Shown here: in pieces, positions 35,938 through 45,496 of the stretch
Position numbering within the stretch: the first letter of the stretch is position 1
Layout: every line of letters starts with the position of its first letter
From: an uncultured Collinsella sp.
GTDB taxonomy: Bacteria > Actinomycetota > Coriobacteriia > Coriobacteriales > Coriobacteriaceae
Assembly (NCBI GenBank): GCA_902464035.1
Contig: CABQHT010000001.1
Span: 1-64,000 of the forward strand
Reading direction: 5' to 3'
DNA length: 64,000 nt
Made by a program: the position numbers and the translations under genes
Notes under the pieces: model-generated
Told to the model about the DNA's origin: nothing
What the model saw: only the letters and a program-made list of their open reading frames with translations
Databases searched by the model: none

Positions 35938-36459
35938 TTGAGGTCCCAGTACAAAAACATCGCCCGTGTGGTCAAGCCGCACGGAAGGAAGGGGGAGGTC
36001 CTCGCGCAGCCGCTGCGGGGGCTTCCTTCTGTATTAGAGCCGGGTATGCGCGTCGCCCTGACGCCGCCGGCGCTCAAGCGCGACCGCTTTTGCACGGTCG
36101 TGTCCGTCACCGATACGGGCGATGGCGATCTGGTCTCGTTTGAGGGCATTGACGACTTGACGGCCGCCGAGGGCATCACGGGATGCTATGTGTTGGCAAA
36201 TCGTGACGATTTTGAGCTCGATTCACTCGACGCCGCCTATACCGACCTGATGGGTCGCGAGGTGGTCGACGAGCGCTTCGGTTCACTCGGCACGATCGTC
36301 GAGATCATGTCGACGCCCGCTAACGATGTTTGGGTTGTCGAGGGTGATCGGTACGGCGAGGTACTGATTCCCGTGATCGAGCAGGTTGTGCTCGATCTTC
36401 CCGACACAGGAACAATTTCCGTTCACGTTATGGACGGCCTGATCGATATGGACAAGTAG
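35938..36459 (+). CDS. rimM: Ribosome maturation factor RimM
   Basis: 173 residues from a TTG. YKNIARVVKPHGRKGEV is the N-terminal RimM barrel motif, and a PRC-barrel domain (DLMGREVVD, IVEIMSTPANDVWVV) follows. It helps assemble the 30S head around S19. Immediately upstream of trmD, as usual. Confidence 0.94.
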   Translation: MRSQYKNIARVVKPHGRKGEVLAQPLRGLPSVLEPGMRVALTPPALKRDRFCTVVSVTDTGDGDLVSFEGIDDLTAAEGITGCYVLANRDDFELDSLDAAYTDLMGREVVDERFGSLGTIVEIMSTPANDVWVVEGDRYGEVLIPVIEQVVLDLPDTGTISVHVMDGLIDMDK

Positions 36460-36469
36460 GGAGGACAAC

Positions 36470-37228
36470 ATGCTGATTGAGACCCTTTCGGTCTTTCCCG
36501 AGATGTTTGAGCCCGTCATGTCCACATCGATTTTGGGCCGCGCCCGCAAGGCCGGCCTTTTTGATTTTAAGGCGTATAACCTGCGCGACTGGACGCACGA
36601 CCGCCATCGTACCGTCGATGACGAGCCGTACGGCGGCGGGCAGGGCATGCTCATGAAGGTCGAGCCTATTGCCGAGGCCATCGAGGCTATTAGCTCCGAG
36701 GGTCCTAAGCCCACCGTGGTGTTTTTTACCCCCTGTGGCGAGCCCTTTACACAGCATGTGGCCGAGCGCCTGCTCAAAAGCGAGCGCTTGCTGTTTGTGT
36801 GCAGCCGTTACGAGGGTGTCGACGAGCGTGCCTATGCGTATGCCGACGAGCGCCTGTCGATCGGCGATTACGTGCTCACGGGCGGCGAGCTTCCCGCTAT
36901 GGTCGTTGCCGATGCTGTCGTACGCCTGATTCCCGGCGCCCTTGGTGACGAGATGAGCAACGTCGACGAGTCGTTCTCGACCGCCGAGGACGGAGGCCTG
37001 CTCGAGTATGCGCAGTACACTCGCCCTGCTGAATTCAACGGCGAGGGCGTGCCGCCGGTGCTCGTGAGCGGTGACCATGCCAAGGTTGACGCCTGGCGCC
37101 GTAAGAATGCCATCGAGCGCACCTGCCGCTGGCGTCCCGACCTGATCGAGACGGCACGGCTTACGCCCCAGGAGCGCGCATACGCGCAGGAGATTCTGGA
37201 CGCTTCGTATTCGCAGAGCGAGGAGTGA
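36470..37228 (+). CDS. trmD: tRNA (guanine-37-N1)-methyltransferase
   Basis: 252 residues. The trefoil-knot SAM site is seen in YGGGQGMLMKVEPI and SIGDYVLTGGELPA. The catalytic Asp segment GVPPVLVSGDHAKV is also present. It methylates G37 of tRNAs to prevent frameshifting. The stop lies just before lepB. Confidence 0.96.
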   Translation: MLIETLSVFPEMFEPVMSTSILGRARKAGLFDFKAYNLRDWTHDRHRTVDDEPYGGGQGMLMKVEPIAEAIEAISSEGPKPTVVFFTPCGEPFTQHVAERLLKSERLLFVCSRYEGVDERAYAYADERLSIGDYVLTGGELPAMVVADAVVRLIPGALGDEMSNVDESFSTAEDGGLLEYAQYTRPAEFNGEGVPPVLVSGDHAKVDAWRRKNAIERTCRWRPDLIETARLTPQERAYAQEILDASYSQSEE

Positions 37229-37230
37229 GA

Positions 37231-37794
37231 ATGGTTCCATCGCAGCATTCCGCGTTGAGGGGCGCTTTTGAGTGGATCGCGGTCATCGCGATCGCGCTTG
37301 TGGCCACCTTCCTGATCCGCACCTTTGTGGTCGAGCCCTTTGTGGTGCCCACCGGCTCTATGGAGGACACAATCGAGATTGGCGACCAGATCCTGGCGCA
37401 AAAGGTGAGCCTCGAGCTCGGTCAGCCCGTCAAGCAGGGCGATATCGTGGTGTTTCACAACCCCGATGGCACCTCCGAGCATGATGTTCTTGTCAAGCGC
37501 GTAATTGCCACGGCCGGCCAGACGGTTGACCTGCAGGACGGCAAGGTGGTCGTTGACGGCCAAGCGCTCGACGAGGACTATACGGCGGGCATGAGCTGGC
37601 CGCTTTCGGTCCAAGCGCCCGGCGCTCAGGTAAGCTATCCCTACACCGTTCCCGACGGGTGCGTGTGGGTGATGGGCGACAACCGCGAAAACTCTGCCGA
37701 CTCTCGCTATTTTGGGCCGGTCGACCGCTCCGATTTAATGGCCGTGGCACTCGTTCGCTACTGGCCGCTCAACCGCATCGGCGCTATCGACTAA
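37231..37794 (+). CDS. lepB: Signal peptidase I
   Basis: 187 residues from ATG 37231, with GAGGAG in the end of trmD. One N-terminal membrane helix is followed by PTGSMEDT (catalytic Ser), VKRVIATAGQ (catalytic Lys) and GDNRENSADSRYFG. It cleaves signal peptides outside the membrane. Confidence 0.95.
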   Translation: MVPSQHSALRGAFEWIAVIAIALVATFLIRTFVVEPFVVPTGSMEDTIEIGDQILAQKVSLELGQPVKQGDIVVFHNPDGTSEHDVLVKRVIATAGQTVDLQDGKVVVDGQALDEDYTAGMSWPLSVQAPGAQVSYPYTVPDGCVWVMGDNRENSADSRYFGPVDRSDLMAVALVRYWPLNRIGAID

Positions 37795-37853
37795 AAACCG
37801 CTATAGTACAGTACCTAACCGTGTAATCGTTTCGACGAGGGGATATTAGAGGC

Positions 37854-38765
37854 ATGAACGCTTCATCGCTTTCCTTCCAAGACATCATCCTGCGCCTCCA
37901 GCAGTACTGGGGCGAGCAGGGCTGCGTCATTATGCAGCCTTATGACTCCGAGGTCGGTGCCGGTACCTTCCATACCGCGACCACGCTGCGCTCGCTCGGT
38001 CCCGCCGAGTGGCGCACCTGCTATGCGCAGCCTTGCCGCCGTCCCGCCGACGGCCGCTACGGCGAGAACCCCAACCGCATGCAGCACTACTATCAGTTCC
38101 AGGTGCTCATCAAGCCCTCGCCGGTCAACGCCCAGGAGCTCTACCTGGGTTCGCTGGCCGCCATTGGCCTGGACCCCAACGACCATGACGTCCGCTTTGT
38201 CGAGGACGACTGGGAGAGCCCGACCCTGGGCGCCTGGGGCCTTGGCTGGGAGGTTTGGCTCAACGGCATGGAGGTCACGCAGTTTACGTACTTCCAGCAG
38301 GTGGGCGGCATCGAGGTCGACCCCGTGCCCGTCGAGATCACCTACGGCCTGGAGCGTATCGCCATGTATGCCCAGGGCGTCAACTCCGTCTACGACCTGG
38401 TGTGGAGCTACCTGCCCGACGGCACGCCCATGACCTACGGCGACGTGTTCTTGGAGAATGAGCGCGAGTTCAGTGCTTATAACTTTGAGGTCGCCAACGT
38501 CGAGATGATGCGTCAGAAGTTTGACGACTACGAGGCCGAGTGCCATTCCTGCCTGGAGCGAAAGCTGCCGCTGCCGGCGTACGACTGTGTCATGAAGTGC
38601 AGCCACGCCTTCAACCTGCTCGATGCCCGCGGTGCCCTATCCGCGGTCGAGCGTGCCAACTACATCCTGCGCGTCCGCGCCGTCGCCAAGGCGTGCTGCG
38701 AGGCCTACATGGCCGAGGTCGCCGGAGTCAACGAGAATGCCGACCAGGAAGGCGAGGTGGCGTAA
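37854..38765 (+). CDS. glyQ: Glycyl-tRNA synthetase alpha subunit
   Basis: 303 residues. [16 protein letters not shown] and [16 protein letters not shown] are alpha-subunit signatures of the bacterial heterotetramer. It holds the catalytic class II core. glyS follows after 3 bp. Confidence 0.97.
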   Translation: MNASSLSFQDIILRLQQYWGEQGCVIMQPYDSEVGAGTFHTATTLRSLGPAEWRTCYAQPCRRPADGRYGENPNRMQHYYQFQVLIKPSPVNAQELYLGSLAAIGLDPNDHDVRFVEDDWESPTLGAWGLGWEVWLNGMEVTQFTYFQQVGGIEVDPVPVEITYGLERIAMYAQGVNSVYDLVWSYLPDGTPMTYGDVFLENEREFSAYNFEVANVEMMRQKFDDYEAECHSCLERKLPLPAYDCVMKCSHAFNLLDARGALSAVERANYILRVRAVAKACCEAYMAEVAGVNENADQEGEVA

Positions 38766-38768
38766 GCC

Positions 38769-40865
38769 ATGGCAGACGCTAAGGATTTCCTGTTTGAGAT
38801 TGGTACGGAGGAAATGCCCTCCGCACCGTTGAACAATGCCGTCAAGCAGCTTGGCACCATGATCGCCAAGGGCCTCGACGAGGCCGGTCTGGCCCATGGC
38901 GAGGTCCGCGTGATCTCGAGCCCGCGTCGTCTGGCTGCGCTCGTGGCCGATGTCGCCACTGCGACCGATGAGGTCCATGAGGTCAAGCGCGGTCCCGCGG
39001 CAAACATTGCCTTCGATGCCGACGGCAACGCCACCAAGGCCGCCCAGGGCTTCGCCCGCAAGTGCGGTGTGGCTGCCGAGGACCTGGTTCGACGCGAGGA
39101 CACTGACGGTCGCGAGTATGTGTTCGCCGAGAAGAACATTCCCTCCGCACCGGCTACGCCGATTCTGACCGCTCTGTGCGAGAAGACTATTGCCGGCCTG
39201 CAGTGGCCCAACTACCGCAGCCAGCGCTGGGGCCACGAGCACGCGACCTTTGTTCGTCCGGTCCGTTGGATCTGCTGCCTTTTGGGCGAGGATGTTGTTC
39301 CCGTGTCGTTTGCCGACGTGACGAGTGGCAACACCACGCGTGGTCATCGCGTACTTGGCCCTGGTGACCACGTTGTCGCCAGCCCCGCTGTTTACGAGCA
39401 GGTGCTCGAGGATGCCGGCGTGCTTTCTGCCGAGCGCCGTCGCGAGGCGATTCTCGCCGGTATCGCCGAGGTCGAGGCCGCTCGCCCCGGCTGCCATGTC
39501 GATACGCCCAAGAAGGTCTTTGAGGAGGTCATTAACCTCTGCGAGTGGCCGACGGTGCTCGTCGGTACTTTCGACGAGGAGTTCCTCAAGGTCCCGCACG
39601 AGATTATCTGCGAGTCCATGCTCACCAACCAGCGCTACTTCCCGATCTATGACGGCGAGGGCAAGCTGACGCGTGAGTTCGTGGTCGTCTCCAACAGCAA
39701 GCCCGAGAACGCCGAGCGAGTGATCGACGGTAACGAGCGCGTCGTGCGCGCCCGTCTGGACGACGCTAAGTTCTTCTACGAGGAGGACCTGAAGATCTCC
39801 CTCGACGAGTTCCGTGAGCGTCTGTCCAAGGTTGCCTTCCAGGAGAAGCTCGGTAGCGTGCTCGCCAAGTCCGAGCGCATCGAGCAGCTCGCGCTCGCTA
39901 TCGCCCGCGAGGCTCACCTGGGCGCCCATCTTGCCGCCGACGCTGCTCGCGCCGCACACCTGTGCAAGGCAGACCTGGTGTCCAACGCCGTCGTCGAGTT
40001 CACGAGCCAGCAGGGCGTGATGGGCGGTTATTACGCGACCGCGATGGGGGAGAACGACGAGGTCGCCCATGCTATTCGCGATCACTATCGTCCCCGTTTT
40101 GCCGGTGACGAGCTGCCCGAGGGCACCGCTGGCTGCATCGTGGCCTGCGCCGACAAGCTCGATACCATCGCCGGTATCTTTGCCATCGGCGAGCCCCCGA
40201 CCGGCTCCTCCGACCCCTACGCGCTGCGTCGTGCCGCTATCGGCATTATCAACATCCTGCGCGACCGTCTGCCGATCGACCCCACGTCGCTCATCGACTT
40301 TGCCCTCGAACTCTACAGTGAGCAGGGCATTGAGTTCGACGCCGCCGAGGTCGCCCAGCAGGTTCGTGAGTTCTTCCATGGCCGCCTGGTGAGCATGGCC
40401 CGCGACGAAAAGATTCCGGCCGATACCGTCGCCGCCGTCTCCACGGTGCATATCATCGCCCCGTCCGTCTTCTTCGCCCGCTGCGCCGCCCTCGACGAGG
40501 CCCGCAAGAACGACGCTGAGACGTTCGACAACCTGGCGACCGCCTATGCCCGCGCCGCGCATATCTCCAAGCCCGAGCTGGGTGCGGAGTATGACCGCAG
40601 CCTGATGGGCGAGGTCGAGCTTGCGCTCGCCGACGCCTCCGAGGCTGCTCAGACCGCCGTCGATGCCGCCCTTGCTGCCGAGGACTACCCGGCCGCATTT
40701 GCCGCCCTCGCCGCCCTGCGCGCGCCCATCGACCGTTTCTTCGATGAGGTCATGGTCATGGACAAGGACGAGCAGCTTCGCGATAATCGCCTTAAGCTGC
40801 TCAACCGCTTCGAGGCCGTTTTCTCCGACATTGCCAACATCGGTGAGCTTGCCCGCAAAAAGTAA
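38769..40865 (+). CDS. glyS: Glycyl-tRNA synthetase beta subunit
   Basis: 698 residues. DFLFEIGTEEMPSAPL opens the protein and RRLAALVADV follows. The B3/B4-like region, HD-like module and C-terminal anticodon-binding domain (ALAALRAPIDRFFDEVMVM) are present. It binds tRNA-Gly and completes the alpha2-beta2 enzyme. Confidence 0.97.
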   Translation: MADAKDFLFEIGTEEMPSAPLNNAVKQLGTMIAKGLDEAGLAHGEVRVISSPRRLAALVADVATATDEVHEVKRGPAANIAFDADGNATKAAQGFARKCGVAAEDLVRREDTDGREYVFAEKNIPSAPATPILTALCEKTIAGLQWPNYRSQRWGHEHATFVRPVRWICCLLGEDVVPVSFADVTSGNTTRGHRVLGPGDHVVASPAVYEQVLEDAGVLSAERRREAILAGIAEVEAARPGCHVDTPKKVFEEVINLCEWPTVLVGTFDEEFLKVPHEIICESMLTNQRYFPIYDGEGKLTREFVVVSNSKPENAERVIDGNERVVRARLDDAKFFYEEDLKISLDEFRERLSKVAFQEKLGSVLAKSERIEQLALAIAREAHLGAHLAADAARAAHLCKADLVSNAVVEFTSQQGVMGGYYATAMGENDEVAHAIRDHYRPRFAGDELPEGTAGCIVACADKLDTIAGIFAIGEPPTGSSDPYALRRAAIGIINILRDRLPIDPTSLIDFALELYSEQGIEFDAAEVAQQVREFFHGRLVSMARDEKIPADTVAAVSTVHIIAPSVFFARCAALDEARKNDAETFDNLATAYARAAHISKPELGAEYDRSLMGEVELALADASEAAQTAVDAALAAEDYPAAFAALAALRAPIDRFFDEVMVMDKDEQLRDNRLKLLNRFEAVFSDIANIGELARKK

Positions 40866-40899
40866 GCCAGCCTGCGCATAAGCGCAAAAGGAGCCCCGC

Positions 40900-41775
40900 A
40901 TGGATTGCCCGGTCACCGCTCGTCCCACCGTTATCGTTATCTCCGACTCGCTCGGCGATACCGCTTGTGAGGTGGTGCTTGCGGCGTCCGGGCAATTTGA
41001 TGAAGGGGCTTTTCGCGTTTTGCGCCTGCCCAAGGTGACCTCCGTGGAGCAGGTCAAGTCATTTGTGGGGCCGCGCGTCGATGCCGACCATCGCGATGTC
41101 GCCGTGTTCCATACCATTGTCGATCCGGCGCTTCGCGCCCGCGTGCTCGATTACCTGGGTATGCTGCATATCCGTTCGGTCGACCTGATCGGCCCGACGC
41201 TTGCCGTGCTGTCGTCGCTCATCGGTGTGCCGCCCAAGTGCGTTGCGGGCGTGATTCACAAGACCGATGACCGCTATTTCCATCGTATCGAGGCCATGGA
41301 GTATTTCGTTGAGCACGATGACGGTCGTGGTTGTGACGATCTGTCGGGTGCCGATATCGTGCTGCTGGGTGTGTCGCGTACATCCAAGACGCCACTGTCG
41401 ATGTATTTAGCCTATCAGGGCTACAAGGTCGCCAATGTGCCACTGGCGCATGGCATGGAGCCGCCCAAGTCGATTTACGAGGTTGACCCGATGCACCTGT
41501 TCGGCCTGATTTCGACCGTCGATGTGATTTCCGAAATTCGCGATAGCCGCTTGGGCGATGACTACGCTCGTGCCGTTGCCGGCTCCTATGCCGAGCCCGA
41601 GAGCGTGCGCGGCGAGCTTGAGGAAGCTCGTGCCCTCATGAAGCGCTTAGGCTGCTTTGTTGTGCGTACCGACGGCAAAGCCATTGAGGAAAGCGCTGCC
41701 GAGATCATTGCTCACCTCGAAGAGATTCAAGAGGCAAGAGCCCGCCGTGCCGCCCGCCGCGCTCAACAAAAGTAG
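40900..41775 (+). CDS. ppdR: Pyruvate, phosphate dikinase regulatory protein (kinase/phosphotransferase)
   Basis: 291 residues of the DUF299 family. VIVISDSLGDTACEVV starts the protein and GVSRTSKTPLSMYLA is the P-loop-like ADP site. Such proteins phosphorylate a Thr beside the catalytic His of PPDK and also reverse it by phosphorolysis. The ppdK gene follows, so PPDK rather than PEP synthase is the target. The 3' end overlaps the first base of an intergenic repeat-like sequence. Confidence 0.92.
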   Translation: MDCPVTARPTVIVISDSLGDTACEVVLAASGQFDEGAFRVLRLPKVTSVEQVKSFVGPRVDADHRDVAVFHTIVDPALRARVLDYLGMLHIRSVDLIGPTLAVLSSLIGVPPKCVAGVIHKTDDRYFHRIEAMEYFVEHDDGRGCDDLSGADIVLLGVSRTSKTPLSMYLAYQGYKVANVPLAHGMEPPKSIYEVDPMHLFGLISTVDVISEIRDSRLGDDYARAVAGSYAEPESVRGELEEARALMKRLGCFVVRTDGKAIEESAAEIIAHLEEIQEARARRAARRAQQK

Positions 41776-41832
41776 CTCACTTGGGACAAGGTTGTTTGGG
41801 TAGCTAATTTGGGACGGGGCTCTTTTAGCTAA
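41773..41832. repeat. Copy 2 of the TAGCT...AGCTA repeat with a partial tandem half
   Basis: The element at 41801-41832 matches 33750-33780 at nearly every base (TAGCTAATTTG, ACGGGGCTCTTTTAGCTA). A half copy (TAGCTCACTTGGGACAAGG) begins at 41773 with the ppdR stop codon. Both lie just downstream of a gene end. Confidence 0.6.
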
Positions 41833-42101
41833 CCAAAGAGAATACTTGGAATTAATGCTGATAAATGGTAAAGCGATTTAGCAAAAACATCGCATCCGAA
41901 CTGCACTTTCCTTGTAGTGGTATCTTCATAAGGTAACCACCTTTACCTACCGTTTACCGCCGGTTTTAGCACGTTTACCAAACCGCGCACCCTCTGCTCA
42001 AGCCTGTCCAAAACCCGCCGTATAGTTCCCTCACGGCCCGCATCCGGCGGGTCGATTCGTTACCACGGTCGTGCGCGTAAGCGCATGGAAGGGGAAGTAT
42101 C
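41833..42101 (+). promoter_or_regulatory. ppdK upstream region with phased TTTACC repeats and -10 box
   Basis: The 326-bp gap between ppdR and ppdK holds no gene. TTTACC occurs at 41942, 41953 and 41974, i.e. 11 and 21 bp apart, and GGTAACC lies at 41932. TATAGT (42021-42026) is a probable -10 box without a good -35. An inverted repeat ACCCGCCG/CGGCGGGT (42013-42020, 42045-42052) spans the expected transcription start. This looks like an activator-dependent promoter; the regulator is unknown. Confidence 0.5.
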
Positions 42102-44852
42102 GTGAGCGATTGCAAGAGGGTTTACCGTTTTGGAACCGACGCCCAGGGCACCTGTGTCACTGAGGGCGACAAATCCATGAACTTCGTGCTTGGCGGCAAA
42201 GGCGCAAACCTTGCCGAGATGAGCCGCATCGGTCTGCCGGTTCCCGGTGGCTTTACCATTACCTGCCAGACCTGTGTCGAGTACTCCGGTGCCGGCAACG
42301 TCTGGCCCGAAGGCGCACTCGATGAGATCGTTGCCGCCGAGGCGGACCTCGAGGCCCGTTGCGGCAAGAAACTCGGCGATGCCTCCGATCCGCTGCTCGT
42401 GTCGGTTCGCTCGGGCGCTCCGTTCTCCATGCCCGGCATGATGGACACGGTCCTCAACCTGGGCCTCAACGACGATTCCGTCCAGGGCCTTATCGCGCAG
42501 ACGCAGAACCCGCGCTTTGCCTGGGACAGCTACCGTCGCTTTATCCAGATGTTCTCCAACGTCGTCATGGGCGTCGACGCCGACCTATTCGAGAACGCTC
42601 TGACCCAGGCCCGCCTGGTCGCCGGCGTTCGCGTCGATTCCGAGCTTTCGGCCGAGGACCTGCAGGAGCTTGTCGAGACGTTCAAGGGTATTTTCTCCGA
42701 TAACGTCGAGGCGACCCTGTATCCCGAGCTTGAGGTTGCCGACGGCAAGCCCGTCTTCCCGCATGATCCGGAGCTCCAGTTGCGCCTTGCCATCCAGGCC
42801 GTCTTTGGCAGCTGGATGAACGAGCGTGCCTGCATTTACCGCAAACAGCACGGCATCTCTGACGAGCTCGGTACCGCCGTCAACGTCCAGGCCATGGCCT
42901 TTGGCAACAAGGGCGAGACCTCTGCAACCGGCGTCGCCTTTACGCGCAACCCGGCCGACGGCACCAAGGAGTTCTATGGCGACTTTTTGGTGAATGCCCA
43001 GGGCGAGGACGTCGTCGCCGGCATCCGCAACACTGAGCCCATCGTCGACCTCAAGACCACCCCGGGCCTCGAGTCCGCTGGTGAGGAGCTCGAGCGCGTG
43101 TTCCTGACGCTCGAGGATCATTACCGCGATATGTGCGATATCGAATTCACCATCGAGCAGGGTAAACTTTGGATGCTTCAGACCCGCGTGGGCAAGCGCA
43201 CCGCTACCGCCGCGCTGCGCATCGCTATCGAGATGGTCGAGGAGGGCCTCATCACCCGCGAGGAGGCCGTGAGCCGCATTGATCCCGCGCAGCTCGATCA
43301 GCTCCTGCACCCGCAGTTCGACTCCTCCAAGAAGTACGAGGCCCTGGCCAGCGGCCTTAACGCCAGCCCCGGTGCCGCCGTGGGCGAGGTCGTGTTCTCG
43401 AGTGACGACGCCGTCGCGCGTTCCGCCGAGGGTCACAAGATCATTCTGGTTCGTTGGGAGACCAACCCCGACGACCTGAAGGGCATGGTCGCCGCCGAGG
43501 GCATCCTGACCAGCCACGGTGGCAAGACGAGCCATGCCGCCGTTATCGCCCGCGGCATGGGTACGCCCTGCGTTTGCGGCGTTGAGCGCTTCCACATTGA
43601 CGCGGCAGAGAAGGTCGTGCGCATCGAGGGCAGCGACCGCGTGCTGCGCGAGGGCGATGTCATCTCCATCGACGGCACCCAGGGTATCGTCGTCGACGGC
43701 GCGGTCGACCTGGTCTCTGCAGAGCTCACCGGCGACCTGGACACCATCCTGTCTTGGGCCGATGAGATCCGTTTGGACGAGACCGACGGTCACGCCAACC
43801 ACGTGCGCGTCAACGCCGACAATCCCGAGGATGCCGAGCTCGCGCTCGAGTTTGGCGCCGAGGCCATCGGTCTGTGCCGCACCGAGCACATGTTCCTGGG
43901 CGATCGCAAGAACATCATCCAGAGCTTTATCCTGTCTGACGATGAGGCCGTGAAGCAGCAGGCCCTGGCCGACCTGCTCAAGGTCCAGACCGAGGACTTC
44001 CTGGCGATGTTCAAGACCATGTCCGGTCGCGATGTGGTCGTCCGCCTGCTCGATCCGCCGCTTCATGAGTTCCTGGATAATCCTCGCGAGCTCGAGGTCG
44101 CCATCACCAAGAAGGAGGCCGCCGGCGCTCCCGAGGAGGAGCTCACTGCCCTGCGCGCCCGCCTGCGTCGCATTGACGGCATGGTCGAGTCCAACCCCAT
44201 GCTGGGCTTGCGCGGCGTGCGCCTGTCCGTCGTCTTTGGCGATCTGCCGCTCATGCAGGTTCGCGCCGTCGCCACGGCTGCTGCCCGCCTTATCAAGGAG
44301 GGTGTCGACCCGCGCCCCGAGATCATGGTTCCGCTCGTTTCCATCACGGCCGAGCATGTCCAGACCCGCGAGGTTATCGAGCGCGTGATCGCCGAGGTTT
44401 CCGTCGAGGAAGGCGTCGAGCTCAATATTCCCGTGGGCACGATGCTCGAGCTGCCGCGCGCCTGCATGGTCGCCGACGAGATCGCACATCACGCAGATTT
44501 CTTCTGCTTTGGCACCAACGACCTCACCCAGACGACCTTCGGCTTCTCCCGCGACGATGCCGAGGCCAAGTTCATTCCGCTGTACCTGCACAAGAAGATC
44601 CTGAAGGACAATCCCTTCGAGACCATCGACACGGCGGTGCTGGAGCTCGTGCGCTTGGCCGTCGAGAAGGGCCGCGCCACCAATCCCGACATGCACTTTG
44701 GCGTGTGCGGCGAGCACGGCGGCGACCCCAAGTCCATCAAGGGCCTGTTTAACGTGGCCGACGTGGACTACGTGTCCTGCTCGCCCTATCGCGTGCCCCT
44801 CGCGCGCCTGGCTGCCGCTCAGGCCAAGCTCGAGGCCAAGTGTTCCGCCTAA
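42102..44852 (+). CDS. ppdK: Pyruvate, phosphate dikinase
   Basis: 916 residues from GTG 42102 with GAAGGGG upstream. The N-terminal ATP-grasp part has LGGKGANLAEM and VSVRSGAPFSMPGMMDT. The swivelling domain has GGKTSHAAVIARGMGTPCV, with the catalytic His and the Thr that the regulator modifies. The PEP barrel has GLCRTEHMF, GTNDLTQTTFGFSRDD and the acid/base Cys in VCGEHGGDP. It interconverts pyruvate + ATP + phosphate with PEP + AMP + PPi, useful for PPi-linked glycolysis in anaerobes. Confidence 0.97.
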   Translation: MSDCKRVYRFGTDAQGTCVTEGDKSMNFVLGGKGANLAEMSRIGLPVPGGFTITCQTCVEYSGAGNVWPEGALDEIVAAEADLEARCGKKLGDASDPLLVSVRSGAPFSMPGMMDTVLNLGLNDDSVQGLIAQTQNPRFAWDSYRRFIQMFSNVVMGVDADLFENALTQARLVAGVRVDSELSAEDLQELVETFKGIFSDNVEATLYPELEVADGKPVFPHDPELQLRLAIQAVFGSWMNERACIYRKQHGISDELGTAVNVQAMAFGNKGETSATGVAFTRNPADGTKEFYGDFLVNAQGEDVVAGIRNTEPIVDLKTTPGLESAGEELERVFLTLEDHYRDMCDIEFTIEQGKLWMLQTRVGKRTATAALRIAIEMVEEGLITREEAVSRIDPAQLDQLLHPQFDSSKKYEALASGLNASPGAAVGEVVFSSDDAVARSAEGHKIILVRWETNPDDLKGMVAAEGILTSHGGKTSHAAVIARGMGTPCVCGVERFHIDAAEKVVRIEGSDRVLREGDVISIDGTQGIVVDGAVDLVSAELTGDLDTILSWADEIRLDETDGHANHVRVNADNPEDAELALEFGAEAIGLCRTEHMFLGDRKNIIQSFILSDDEAVKQQALADLLKVQTEDFLAMFKTMSGRDVVVRLLDPPLHEFLDNPRELEVAITKKEAAGAPEEELTALRARLRRIDGMVESNPMLGLRGVRLSVVFGDLPLMQVRAVATAAARLIKEGVDPRPEIMVPLVSITAEHVQTREVIERVIAEVSVEEGVELNIPVGTMLELPRACMVADEIAHHADFFCFGTNDLTQTTFGFSRDDAEAKFIPLYLHKKILKDNPFETIDTAVLELVRLAVEKGRATNPDMHFGVCGEHGGDPKSIKGLFNVADVDYVSCSPYRVPLARLAAAQAKLEAKCSA

Positions 44853-44890
44853 CGTTTTGGGTTTAGACGCCTAGCGTAGCCCCCTTCATG

Positions 44891-44918
44891 CCGCCCGTCT
44901 CATTCGTGAGACGGGCGG
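44891..44918 (+). terminator. UUCG-loop hairpin after ppdK
   Basis: A perfect 12-bp stem CCGCCCGTCTCA/TGAGACGGGCGG with a TTCG tetraloop. Only TT follows, so the U-tract is poor. Confidence 0.7.
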
Positions 44919-44965
44919 TTATCATGTGCGGGTTTTGTCTTTTTGTCTGCGTAAAAAATTGTTCT

Positions 44966-44993
44966 TGCAGCAGAAACCCGCGCGTGTATACTC
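44966..44993 (+). promoter_or_regulatory. Promoter of rplS
   Basis: TTGCAG (44966-44971), 16-bp spacer, TATACT (44988-44993). Confidence 0.65.
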
Positions 44994-45013
44994 GAATACG
45001 TTTGTTCAACTAC

Positions 45014-45037
45014 GTGCCGGCCAAGGTGGTACGGCAC
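45014..45037 (+). promoter_or_regulatory. Leader hairpin before rplS
   Basis: GTGCCG and CGGCAC pair over 6 bp around a 12-nt loop, between the promoter and the ribosome site. It could be an L19 autoregulatory structure; this is inference from position only. Confidence 0.35.
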
Positions 45038-45061
45038 CTCTAGAAGAGTAAGGAATTGCAC

Positions 45062-45403
45062 ATGGATTACATCCGCGCAATCGAGCGTCAGCAGATCCGC
45101 GAGGACATTCCTCAGGTTCGCGTCGCCGACAACGTCAAGGTTCACTACCGCATTAAGGAAGGCGACCGCGAGCGCATTCAGGTCTTCCAGGGCGACGTCA
45201 TCCGCATGGCCGGCGCCGGTGCCCGCGAGACCTTCACCGTCCGCAAGATGTCCTTCGGTGTCGGTGTTGAGCGTACCTTCCCGCTTCACAGCCCCAAGAT
45301 CGCCAAGCTCGAGGTCGTCCGTCATGGTCGCGTCCGTCGCGCCAAGCTGTACTACCTCCGCGACAAGGTGGGCAAGGCTGCTCGCATCCCCGAGAAGCGC
45401 TAA
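45062..45403 (+). CDS. rplS: 50S ribosomal protein L19
   Basis: 113 residues. [18 protein letters not shown] starts at ATG 45062 with AAGGAA upstream. [21 protein letters not shown] is the family core. Monocistronic between its own promoter and terminator. Confidence 0.96.
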   Translation: MDYIRAIERQQIREDIPQVRVADNVKVHYRIKEGDRERIQVFQGDVIRMAGAGARETFTVRKMSFGVGVERTFPLHSPKIAKLEVVRHGRVRRAKLYYLRDKVGKAARIPEKR

Positions 45404-45437
45404 GAAGATCGCAGCGTCTGTCCACTCGTTTGGACAC

Positions 45438-45467
45438 AAGGGTCACCTTCGGGTGGCCCTTCTTTTT
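45438..45467 (+). terminator. Intrinsic terminator after rplS
   Basis: AAGGGTCACC-TTCG-GGTGGCCCTT with one G-U pair, followed by CTTTTTA. Confidence 0.85.
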
Positions 45468-45496
45468 ATCTGATTTGCATGCAAGGAGGGCCTGGT

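Noticed and set aside
42585..44717. Long minus-strand open frame opposite ppdK
   Set aside because: Shadow frame caused by strong codon bias in ppdK; no independent coding evidence.
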